From Antedon mediterranea (taxonomy: Eukaryota > Echinodermata > Crinoidea > Comatulida > Antedonidae): a DNA stretch of 64,000 nucleotides. Made by a program: the position numbers and the translations under genes. Positions within the stretch are counted from its first letter, which is position 1. Each line of letters begins with the position of its first letter. This document shows positions 54,560-64,000 of this stretch, piece by piece. The notes under the pieces are model-generated. The model saw only the letters and a list, made by a program, of their open reading frames with translations. It was not told where the DNA came from and did no database searches. Location of the stretch: the NCBI RefSeq assembly GCF_964355755.1, contig NC_092671.1, positions 19,990,001-20,054,000 on the forward strand, in the 5' to 3' direction.

Positions 54560-55085
54560 CAACGAGGAACCAATGGTCATTCATTTTATTATGTTTTGAT
54601 GTATGAGAAATAAAAAATATAGGTAAATGATCAGTAATGAATAAGTTAGCTGAATATATACAATTTAAAAAATCTGATGTTAGTGTATGGTAACTGAATT
54701 TAAGCAAATCAATATTAAAATCTCTACAAGCATAAACACTTTATTTTCCTGTGTTGACTGCTTCAAATAATAGTGATATTTTTTCATTAAAAGTTGTTAT
54801 GGATTTTTCTGGTGGTCGGTATATTACTGAAAAAATATAATTTTTTGGTTTTAATTCTATTTCAATGCAGATATTTTCAGCTTCATTATTAATTAAAGAA
54901 CTCAAATCATCTCTCATTCTTAAATTAATGTCTTCCATAATATAAATACAGATGCTACCACCTTTCTTATCTACTCTATCACAATTAATTAATTTATAAC
55001 CAGGAATGTTATATAAAATATGTACAGTATTTGAACGAAACCAGGTCTCAGTGAAACATAATATATTAAATTTATGATTAGAGTT
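54560..55085 (-). pseudogene. LINE endonuclease fragment
   Basis: On the minus strand: F-T-E-T-W-F, P-G-Y-K-L-I-N-C-D-R, G-G-S-I-C-I-Y-I, E-I-E-L-K-P-K-N-Y-I-F and V-I-Y-R-P-P-E-K. A broken part follows with D-F-N-I-D-L-L-K and I-T-D-H-L-P-I-F. These are the blocks of the AP-type endonuclease of CR1/L2-like LINEs, including the D-H box near the end. Stops separate the parts, and the reverse transcriptase does not follow. Confidence 0.85.
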
Positions 55086-55662
55086 TCAAGATATTCAGTT
55101 ATTTTATGTATTTTTTTTTACCAGGCTACGTGAATTAAATATAAAATAATAAATAAAACTAACATTTTAATCAATATTTTCAATGGAACTATTAAAGTTA
55201 TCGCTGAGATGATATCTACATGTAGAAGGAATGGATATATTTACGTCAAAAGGTTTAATACTTAATGAATTTAAATGGTCAAACTCAACAAATTGGTTTA
55301 CGTGAAATTGAACTCATCATCATTGAGTATATGATTAAACGGAAATAGAGAAATATTACATGGCGTACAGTACCATTCTGGATCTATGGAAGAACATTAG
55401 GCATGTGCGTACCCGTTACATAATGCACATCTGTTTGGATATGAATATCGCCACTCATTAAGGCGTCTCTCATACAATACAAATCATATTAATAAGCAAT
55501 TGTTATTCAAAAGAAAATATAATGTTTGTTTTGTTTCAAGGGACATAACATATTCATAAAGGTATAGTGCCATGTACAACAATTAATATAGGCCTATATG
55601 AGAGGACACTTTAGTGTTTTTAGTGTAACGAGGCACTTTAATGTTCTCACATTATACCAATA

Positions 55663-55990
55663 TTATAATAAATTCCACTGGCTTCCAATTAAACAACGAA
55701 TTATATTCAAACTAATGTTAATTAGATATTAAATCACTTCATGGCAAATCTCCACCATATATTTTTACCATAATTATACGTAGATTTTCAATCTGTAAAA
55801 GATCTCTTTGGTCGACCAGTACATAATATGTACTTTCTGTTCCACTTAGTCTCCTGACGACCTATGATGATGATCGAGCTTTTGTAGGCGCAGCTCCTAA
55901 ACAGTGGAACGATCTTCCTAAGCCACTTCATAATGCACCTTCTATTGCATTTTTTTCAAACTTCTTTTAAAAACCTATCTTAGGCCTATA
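55663..55990 (+). pseudogene. LINE reverse transcriptase 3' fragment
   Basis: Plus-strand frames give F-H-W-L-P-I-K-Q-R-I-I-F-K-L, S-L-H-G-K-S-P-P-Y-I-F, and A-F-V-G-A-A-P-K-Q-W-N-D-L-P, the common C-terminal blocks of L2/CR1/Rex LINEs. Stops and shifts are present. The orientation is opposite to the endonuclease fragment at 54560-55085, so it comes from another copy. Confidence 0.85.
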
Positions 55991-56010
55991 TATTCTTTAT
56001 AATTTCAATT

Positions 56011-59000
56011 AGGCTAGTCAATCTAGCAAAAAAAACAGGCCAAAGGGAAACAAATTGCAAACAGAGATTTTTCTTTTTTAAATGGTCATATATGATGAGG
56101 AGATCAAAATTTGAGCATCACACATCTGTCACTCATCCCGATGATATGCAAATTAGCTTAAATATGCAAATTAGGGTGAAATTACAGGGTTACCATATCT
56201 CAAAAACTACTAGTCCGAGAGAGTTGATTTTTTCACTGATCTATTCAAAATGTATATATTTATATTTACTCTTATGAAACATTTTACGAAAAAATGACCG
56301 GAAGTACAACATTTGACCTTCGACCCCATTTCTCAATGTTTGCATATACAATGTGACTAAAATGTCTGTAGAGACTTTATTTTGCCCTCAAATGACCCAG
56401 ACATAGGTTCCTAATAGCCAGCATAGGATCACTTTGTAATTCCCAAAATCACATATTTGTCACACACCTCGAAAGTATGCAAATTAGTAGTACAATTTAA
56501 ATAAAATATGCAAATAAGGGGAAAAAATTACAGTTGTCCTGTATCTCGAAAACCACTAATGCTAGAGAGCTGATTTTTTACAGCCGTATTCAGATTATAC
56601 ATATTTCTATTTGCTCCAATGAAATATTTTACAAAAAATTGACCGGAAGTATGACATTTGACCCTCGACCCCATTTCTCAATATTGCATATATAAATGAA
56701 ACTAAAATGTCTGTAGAGACTTTGTTTTGCCCTCAAATGACTCCGATACAGGTTTCTAATAGCCAACATAGGACTGTTTAGTAGATCTCAAAATCACACC
56801 TGTATCACTCACCTCCAAAGTATGCAAATTATTAGTACAAGTTACATGAAATATGCAAATTAGAGGGTGAAATTAAAGGTTCCTATATATCGAAAACCAC
56901 TAAGACTAGAGAGTTGATTTTTTCAATAACTTGTTCAGAATGTACATATTTATATTTACTCTAATGAAACATTTTACGAAAAAATGACCGGAAATACAAC
57001 AATTGACCCCAGTTATCAATGTTTGCATACATAATGCGACTAAAATGTCTGTAGAGACTTTGTTTTGGACTCAAATAACTCGGATACATGTTTCCTATAG
57101 TCAGCATAGGACCGCTTTGTAATTCCCAAAATCACGCCTTCGTTTTGGCATGGTTGGAATTCTCTTTTTTCGTATTAGTTTATGTACAGCGCTTAGAGGT
57201 TTCACAACATTAGGCGCTATATAAATCCAGGATATTATTATTATTATTTCTCAATATTTGCATATAATGGAACTAAAATGTATGTACAGACTTTGTTTTG
57301 GCCTCAAATGACTCGGATACAGGTTTTATATAGCCAGTATAAGTCAAGCACCTCAAAAGTATGCAAATTAGTAGTACAAGCTATATGAAATATGCAAATT
57401 ACAGTGAATTGCCTTATGTATCTCGAAAACGCTAATGACCGAGAGAGAGAGAGATATGACAACTTTCTTGTACTACTGATTTACATACTTTCAAGCGAAG
57501 TAACCGAGGTGTGATTTTGAGAATTACTAAACAGTTCTATGCTGGCTATAGAAAACCTGTATCTGGGTCATTATTGAAAAAAAAAATTATCGAAAGTATG
57601 ACATTTGACCATCGAACCTATTTCTCAATATTTGCATATAATGCAACTAAAATGTATGTACAGACTTTGTTTTGGCCTCAAATGACTTGGATACAGGTTT
57701 TATATAGCCAGTATAGGATCGTTTAGTAATTCCAAAAGTCAAGCAACTCGAAAGTATGCAAATTATTAGTACAAGTTATATGAAATATGCAAATTACAGC
57801 CTTATGTATCTCGAAAAACGCTAATGACCGATAGAGATATGGCAACTTTCACCTCTTGTACTACTAAGTTGCATATTTTCTAGGGAAGTAACAAAGGTGT
57901 GATTTTGAGAATTACTAACAGTTCTATGCTGGCTATAGAAAACCTGTATCTGAGTCATTTGAGGCCAAAACAGTCTGTACAGATATTTTAGTTGAATTAT
58001 ATGAAAATATTGTGAAATAGGGTCAAGGGTCAAATGTCATAATTCAATCAAGACAATTTTTGCGTAAAATGTTTCATTACAGCGAATATAAATATGTACA
58101 TTCTGAATCAACTCTGAATTCAAATCAACTCTCTAGCATTAATGGTTTTCGAGATATGGGAAGACTGTAATTTAATTTGCATACTTTCAAGGTATGTGAC
58201 AAAGATGTGATTTTGGGAATTACAAAGAGGTCCTATGCTGACCATAGGAAAACTGTATCCGAGTCATTTGAGTCCAAAAAAATTATCAAGGGTCAATTGT
58301 TGTATTTCCGGTCATTTTTTCGTAAAATATTTCATTAGAGCAAATATAAATATGTACATTCTGAACAAGTTTTTGAAAAAATCAACTCTCTACCTTAGCG
58401 GTTTTCGATACATATAGGAACCTGTAATTTCACCCCTAATTTGCATATTTCATGTAACTTGTACTAATAATTTGCATACTTTGAAGGTGAGTGATACAGA
58501 TGTGATTTTGAGATTTACTAAACATTCCTATGTTGGCTATTAGAAACCTGTATCCGAGTCATTTGAGGGCAAAACAAAGTCTCTACAGACATTTTAGATT
58601 TCATTATATATGCAATATTGAGAAATGGGGTCGAGGGTCAAATGTCGTAGTTCCGGGGATTTGTTTGTAAAATGTCTCATTACAGCAAATATAAATATAT
58701 ACATTTTAAATATTTTTTGTGACAAAATCAACACTCTAGCATTAGCGGTTCTCAAGATATGGCAACGCTGTAATCTCACTCCCTAATTTGCATATTTAAT
58801 ATTACTTGTACTACTAATTTGCATACTTTCGAGGTGCGTGACGAAGTTGTGATTTTAGGAATTATAATACAGTTCTATGGTGGGTATTGAAAAACAATAT
58901 CCAAGTCATTGGGTCAAAAATAAAGTCTCTACAGACATTTTAATCACATATTTATGTAAATGTTGAGAAATGGGGTCAAGAGTCAAAATTTGGTACTTCC

Positions 59001-59279
59001 GGACATTTTTATGTAAAATGTCTCATAAGAGCAAATATAAATATATATATTCTGAACCAGACTGTGCAAAAATGAACTGTCTACGATTAGTAGTTTTTAA
59101 GATATGGTAACACTGTAATTTCACCCTAATTTGCATATTTAAGCTAATTTGCATACCTTCGGGATGAGTGTCAGAGGTGTGATGCTCAAAAAATAATCAC
59201 CTTATCATATGTAACTATTTAGAAAAAAAAAATCTCTGTTTGCAATTTGTTTCACTCAAAATGCTAGATTGACTAGCCT
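56011..59279. mobile_element. 3.3 kb palindromic element built of ~345-bp repeats
   Basis: The ends GGCTAGTCAATCTAGC and GCTAGATTGACTAGCC are exact inverted repeats, and the similarity continues inward through both arms to a centre near 57.45 kb. Each arm holds about three to four tandem units of about 345 bp: starts at GACCGGAAGTACAACATTTG near 56296, 56641 and 56986, and inverted counterparts near 58030, 58300, 58640 and 58985. Conserved words include ATGTCTGTAGAGACTTT, TATGCAAATTAGTAGTACAA and ATCTCGAAAACCACTAA. No coding. A SINE/LINE tail interrupts the left arm at about 57130-57250. Confidence 0.75.
57130..57250 (+). mobile_element. L2/SINE-type tail insertion
   Basis: TACAGCGCTTAGAGG, then TTAGGCGCTATATAAATCC followed by an (ATT)n tail. 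This is the common 3' end of L2-related SINEs and LINEs in marine animals. It breaks the 345-bp repeat. Confidence 0.7.
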
Positions 59280-60745
59280 AAATCTGTTTTTCTCACTTCT
59301 TTAATTTAATTTTAAGCGGTTTGGAAAAATCAACATTTATTAACCCCTATTAATAGGACAATTTTTTTGGGGGTCCAGAAGGTCCTTTGTTGGAATTCTA
59401 CTTTGAAACAAATAAACAATAATACAATTGATGGATTTATTATCTATTTTATTGACAATATGTTTCGCTTTTCAGTTTACAATGACATAAACTATTTTTA
59501 TATACCGTAAAAGATTGAACAAGCTTTCAAAGTGCTTATAAAGGCTTATTCTATCAGGTACGGTATTCCAATTACTGTATGTATTTACATTGCACATTAC
59601 CCATTATCAAAACGTATTTCATACGCATTCATTTTCAAAGAACTTTCCCAATGTTCCATTGGACCACAATATTGTTTTCAAAACATAAACTAACTTGACA
59701 TACACAACATACGGTCTTACGACACAGTTTCTCATACGATCGACATTACAAAACAATAAAAAATAAAAAACTAACTACCAGTATACACCTTACTTACACA
59801 TAGGCTTAATAATGACATTTGAAATATATCTAATAATTTGTACAAACAGTGATAATACGTATTTCATGAACAACTTTACCAATCATTTGACCCATTAGTA
59901 ACACAGATTTTAGATATGTCCCCTGGAAAATAATTGTTCACTATGAACACAAAAATAGATGAAAAACATTTTTACCTGAAAACCTTAATTGGAAGGGAAA
60001 ATAGTTTTTAGAAGGAAAATTAATTTTGCATTTTTTATAAGTGAAGTCATTGCCTCTATGACATATATTCCTTGATTTATTTTGATTTGATATTAGGTTT
60101 ATTAGATATTACTTAATTTACATTCTCTAATAAAGGAGTGAAGATTAAATCTTAATGTTAATATATTATTATACTATTATCTCTGCTTATGCCAGGGCAA
60201 ATATTTACTTAAATCACATACATATAATTACAAACAAAAAAAAACAATTATAATAGGTACAACAATACACCAAATGAAATTCTAATAACAGTATAGGCCT
60301 ACGCTCTTGCAATAATAGCTATCAATTTAGTGATATTAGTGGAAATTAATTTATTTATTAGCGCTTAAGATGAGGAAATATGTGAGAATTAGTCGTTCTT
60401 GTGGAATGTTCTGCTTGATATACGGACATACTACATTAGACCACTTGGGATCGAGCCTTTGACACTCTCTCGACATGGCATATGCACGTGTAATGGAGAA
60501 GTTCGAGAAGCCACGCTCTGATCAGAGTTGCTTTGACGACGACGACGACGACGATGCAATAGCGTACAACAGTCCCTTTTTTAGAAACTAGTATACAAAA
60601 TAGCATCGTACTCTTCAAATAAAAACGCAAATACTGAAGCAATTCGTTACTCAGTATTAACATCCTAATGAAAATGAGTAACAAAGTCCATGGAAATAGA
60701 CTACCGCTTTAACTATATTCCTAAGAAACTTAGGCCTATAAGTGT
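59280..60745. other. Spacer and probable 3' untranslated region of gene B
   Basis: No gene. Overlapping AATAAA hexamers read on the minus strand at 60350-60359, about 390 bp after the gene B stop, as candidate polyadenylation signals. A (GAC)n run lies near 60536-60555. Confidence 0.45.
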
Positions 60746-60845
60746 TTAACAATCAGATGATGTTATCGTGGATTGGTTAGAATTGTACGAAGGACATGTA
60801 AGTTCCATCGGTTCTGGGAACATAAGACGGTGCTTTCTTCGCCTT
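60746..60845 (-). CDS. Gene B terminal exon: cytoplasmic tail
   Basis: After acceptor ATTTTTAG the exon reads R-R-R-K-H-R-L-M-F-P-E-P, then C-P-S-Y-N-S-N-Q-S-T-I-T and S-S-D-C, stop at 60746. The basic cluster marks the cytoplasmic side. Unlike gene A it lacks a PDZ-type terminus. Confidence 0.75.
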
Positions 60846-63800
60846 CTAAAAATAATTGAAACAAAAATGCATCAGGCCTATTTACGTAGATTGCGTAAAC
60901 CTATTGACATTATGATAGTAATTATATTATACAGTAGGCCTATACTAAACAATTATTGTTTTCTTGATTAATTTTTGTCTGCTCATTTTCACCAAAATGA
61001 ACGTTATCTTACCTTGACCAAACAAATACAATAACAATTATCATAGCAACTAGAGTAACTATGATGCCAGCAAAAATAAAAAACAGTTGTTTGTATGTTT
61101 CTGTCCAATCCTGAAGAAAAAAACCGGAACATTTTGATTAGGTAGGAGTTGCTGTAGATTGGGATTTAAATGCATATTTATTTATTTATCACAAGTGACA
61201 CGTAATAAAAAAAAAAATGAACAAACATTATTAATGAAACATACTGTATATAGAATATAAATTATTTAAATTTTTGTAAAAAAACTCATTAACCATTTTT
61301 TAGTTGAGCGATATAAAAAAATGTTTCGTTTTAGGCCTACTATATTCCATTTTTCGGTCTGTTAAGCTGCTTATAATTCCAAGTACATTGTGGGTGATTA
61401 ATAATGATATAGTTATTTTGCTGATGTGTATGCAATTTAATGTCCAATTTCCTACGTTTTTTAGATCTAATTTAAGGTCACAAACTACATTTAATGTAGA
61501 AATCTATATGGTCCTATATTGCGATAACTTTTTTCGTCGTTAAACGGTTAAAGATGTGAATAATAATTTAAGAGGTCCGGTAGCATTTGTTTTTCCTATT
61601 AGGTTAAGGCAGAAACTATAGAGTACATATATCATGAATATTTATGATGTATCCTGAGCTCATCACCGCATACTAGTTCATTGTCAACAACTTTTGTTTC
61701 AAAAAATAACACATAATAGTTATCCACTTTGACCTAAAATTTGATCTAAAAAAAATTATTTACCTGAAAAACTGTAATGTAAAGCAAAACATTGTCAAAT
61801 TGGCTTCCAGTGAGTTTAACCATTTATTATTTTATTTTACAAGTAAAAACATTATTTTGTTTAATTTTAAATTTTATTAAAACTACAAAATAACCTATTC
61901 AAAATCTGATTTAAATAATCTTCATTTTTCATATTTTTGGGGGACAATACATCTTTAAATAGTGCATCGTTTCTAATTTACCATAAACCGTACATATAGC
62001 ATTTAATACAAGGAATGGCCTGGTTTAATGTTTTTAAAGTAATATATATACATTGTTTAAACAAAAAGTTGTAGAGAATGGGTCTTTAATGTTAGATTAG
62101 CCAAGCCAATATCATCAATTCATTGTACATGTACGATGACAATATGTACGATGACAATATATATATTGTATTCATATTGAATTTTAAATTAGTTGTACTT
62201 ATATTGCTTTAACTTCCTTCCTTCCTTTAACAATTCGTTATACATTTAGGCATACTTACTTGATATTTAGTGCCTGAATCTGTGTATAGTTTATAGGGAT
62301 ACATTTGTCTTTCAGCTTCTCCCATCGGTAGTTCATCAACCATATTTTTAATCTTACTATCAGGCACAAAACTATTATTTACGAACACCACAAACGCTAC
62401 ACTTGTAATGACGTTTCTAGAACGAAACACAGTACAGATAAATACAGATGAATTGTATATTTATTTTACTATATAATTATAACTATGTATTCCTACATCC
62501 CATCCATGTCGTCCACAAACTTAATAACACATTATAAGTTGTTTAAAGCAACAACAAATGTTGTAAATCCTACTCTTATGTTATCACGGTATTTTAACAA
62601 ATAAACTTTAAAACATGCTATATATTACAACATTCAAAATGCTTACGATTGGTCATTTAAACTTGTTGAGATAACTATGCATTCCACCTTTGTAGCGCCA
62701 TCTATATTGTTATTTTCACTAAGTAACGTCGCGAATTTTTCCTCCAGTTCGTTTGTGTTAATGGCAGATCCTTCTATGTCTATTTTATATCCATTTTTCT
62801 GCGAATCTTAAATAAAGAACAGAAAATACGTATGTTTATAAAGTACGCTACCCTTTATGCCATATACGATGGTCATACAATATGGTCAAATCAAAAACTA
62901 TTATAAATATTACTTATAAGGTATATGCATTCACATTGTACGAACTATTATAAATATTAAATATTCTAGTGATAGCGTTTATTGCGTCGCATTGTTGTAA
63001 CCTGTGGCACTTTGTAATTACTCTTGTCGCACAAACAACATAATTGGTTAAAATGAGAAAAATGTTTACCAATTTGGCAGTTTCCCCCTGTGAATATACC
63101 AGTGCATTCGCATTGGTATTGATTCACCAAATCAGCACACTTTCCTCCATTTAAACACGGATGACTAATACATTCATTCACGTTTATTTCACAAAATGTT
63201 CCATTGAACCCATTGACGCAAATACAGTAGTAACCGTTTAAAATATCGATACAGATACCATGATAGCAGGGGTTACTATCACATTCATTGATCTCGACAT
63301 CACATGTTAATCTATGGTAGCCGGACGCACATTCACACGTAAAGTAGTTTATATGGTCATGACAAGTTGCATTGTTCACACAAGGATTACTAAAACATTC
63401 ATCGATATCTATTTCACAGACGTCACCTGAATATCCCGAAGGGCACAAACACAAAAATCCATTTACACGATCATGACAAACACCGTCATTTTGACATGGG
63501 TTACTTAAACACTCGTTAATATTGTGTTCACATCTTGTGCCATTGTAGCCTGGTTGGCACAGGCAATTGAACGCTCCGTGACCATTTACGCACGTGGCAT
63601 TATTCTGACATGGATTACTAAGGCACTCATTGAGGTCAATTTCACAGTCTGTACCGTTAAATCCCTGTGAACAGTCACAATAATAATACGCTATCTGATC
63701 GTTGCACGTTCCTCCATGAATACATGGTGAACTAGAACATTCGTCTATTTCTACTTCACATAAGTCACCACGAAAACCAGTTCCTCCACAATAGCATTCG

Positions 63801-64000
63801 AAATGGTTGATCAAGTTCCGACACTGCCCATGGATACATGGTGAAGAGGTACATTCATCAATGTCATATTCACAATCACGTCCATAATAACCTGTGGTAC
63901 AGTTACAAATATATGAACCAATAAGGTCAGTACACTGGCTTCCGTGCTGACAGGGGTTACTATCACATTCATCTATCTCGATCTCACACAGTGTTCCTTG
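60746..64000 (-). CDS. Gene B: EGF-repeat membrane protein, paralogue of gene A (5' end outside window)
   Basis: Five exons in the window: 63070 to beyond 64000, 62647-62806, 62260-62416, 61013-61110 and 60746-60845. All phases agree. The protein has at least eight full EGF repeats, the two-exon juxtamembrane domain seen in gene A, a transmembrane helix and a 33-residue tail. Juxtamembrane exons have the same phases and fold pattern as in gene A, but low residue identity, so the duplication is old. Because the 5' end lies outside, it is not known whether MNNL or DSL domains are present. The protein is probably a cell-surface Notch-ligand-like or adhesion molecule; a fibropellin- or Notch-like identity from EGFs alone would not explain the juxtamembrane exons. 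Confidence 0.8.
61013..61110 (-). CDS. Gene B exon: transmembrane helix
   Basis: Encodes W-T-E-T-Y-K-Q, then L-F-F-I-F-A-G-I-I-V-T-L-V-A-M-I-I and V-I-V-F-V-W-S. A hydrophobic run of more than 20 residues is followed by basic residues in the next exon. Acceptor TTCTTCAG, donor GTAAGA; phase 0 in, 2 out. Confidence 0.85.
61552..61954. mobile_element. Possible TTAA-flanked MITE in a gene B intron
   Basis: The right end GGGGACAATACATCT followed by TTAA (61955-61958) and the TTCATTTTT run before it match the ends of the family at 34022 and 37426. The left end TTAA (61548-61551) then AGATGTGAATAAT matches only in its first bases. Old or divergent member. Confidence 0.4.
62260..62416 (-). CDS. Gene B exon: juxtamembrane domain, second half
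   Basis: Encodes N-V-I-T-S-V-A-F-V-V-F-V-N-N-S-F, then K-I-K-N-M-V-D-E-L-P-M-G-E-A-E. It aligns block for block with gene A exon 15746-15917. Acceptor GTTCTAG, donor GTAAGT. Confidence 0.8.
62647..62806 (-). CDS. Gene B exon: juxtamembrane domain, first half
   Basis: Encodes N-G-Y-K-I-D-I-E-G-S, then N-T-N-E-L-E-E-K-F-A-T-L-L and K-V-E-C-I-V-I-S-T. The strand-helix-strand pattern matches gene A exon 16565-16721, with one extra residue and a cysteine in the second strand. Donor GTAAGC. Confidence 0.8.
63070..64000 (-). CDS. Gene B exon: eight or more EGF repeats
   Basis: One long exon runs off the right edge. It contains eight complete EGF modules and the end of a ninth. Most begin with calcium-binding signatures (I-D-E-C or I-N-E-C after an acidic residue, or V-N-E-C) and several have N-x-T/S sites between cysteines 2 and 3 (N-N-A-T-C). 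One module (C-G-G-T-G-F-R-G-D-L-C) has an insertion before the last loop. The donor GTAAAC follows Q-I; the exon then joins the juxtamembrane exons in phase 1. Confidence 0.9.

Noticed and set aside
60436-60684. Alternative cytoplasmic tail exon for gene B over the (GAC)n run
   Set aside because: The exon 60746-60845 gives an in-phase acceptor, a basic stop-transfer cluster and a stop; the GAC-run frame does not.
1-64000. tRNA, rRNA or riboswitch genes
   Set aside because: No cloverleaf with conserved box sequences or rRNA core sequence was recognised on reading; a covariance-model scan was not possible.

Overview
The window is animal genomic DNA: AT-rich, with split genes using GT/AG introns, runs of extracellular EGF modules and a dense layer of transposable elements. 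The mix of BEL/Pao, DIRS/Ngaro (tyrosine recombinase), CR1/L2-like LINE, hAT, PIF/Harbinger-like, TTAA-target and long-inverted-repeat elements, plus a marked excess of the palindromic word TAGGCCTA, suggests a marine invertebrate deuterostome. An echinoderm is my best guess; this is inference and no species is claimed.

Two host genes are visible, both on the minus strand, at opposite ends of the window. Gene A (14494-25397) can be rebuilt exon by exon. Its order is: candidate signal peptide; an N-terminal domain that reads as the MNNL (N-terminal, C2-like) domain of Delta/Jagged/Serrate ligands; a very short remnant where the DSL domain should be; six EGF repeats; a juxtamembrane domain of the kind next to the membrane in Jagged/Serrate; one transmembrane helix; and a 25-residue tail ending in E-T-S-P-V. 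Gene B (60746 to beyond 64000) has at least eight calcium-binding-type EGF repeats, the same two juxtamembrane exons with the same intron phases, a transmembrane exon and a different basic tail. They look like old paralogues of a Notch-ligand-like family, about 35 kb apart.

The rest is mobile and repetitive DNA. From left to right: a 3.0 kb inverted-repeat element with internal tandem repeats (2308-5337); a possible second foldback element (5769-8667); a broken BEL/Pao retroelement (9228-13010); gene A with a small Harbinger-like element in an intron; an inverted-repeat element containing LINE debris (28108-31650); a TTAA-flanked MITE (34022-34574); a 1.2 kb hAT element (35818-37028); a 9.9 kb TTAA-flanked element (37426-47318); a DIRS/Ngaro retroelement (47994-54434) split by a 3.06 kb element with 9-bp target duplications; LINE fragments; a 3.3 kb palindromic satellite element (56011-59279); then gene B.

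The 9.9 kb element is the most informative mobile unit. It carries two convergent genes: a 13-exon transposase-like gene on the minus strand and, on the plus strand, a short protein resembling the cytoplasmic zinc domain of P2X7 receptors. Both are slightly damaged. The MITE 3 kb away has the same ends. A second transposon, whose terminal repeats are 16-bp minisatellite arrays, sits in intron 1 of the transposase gene. No rRNA, tRNA or CRISPR array was seen.
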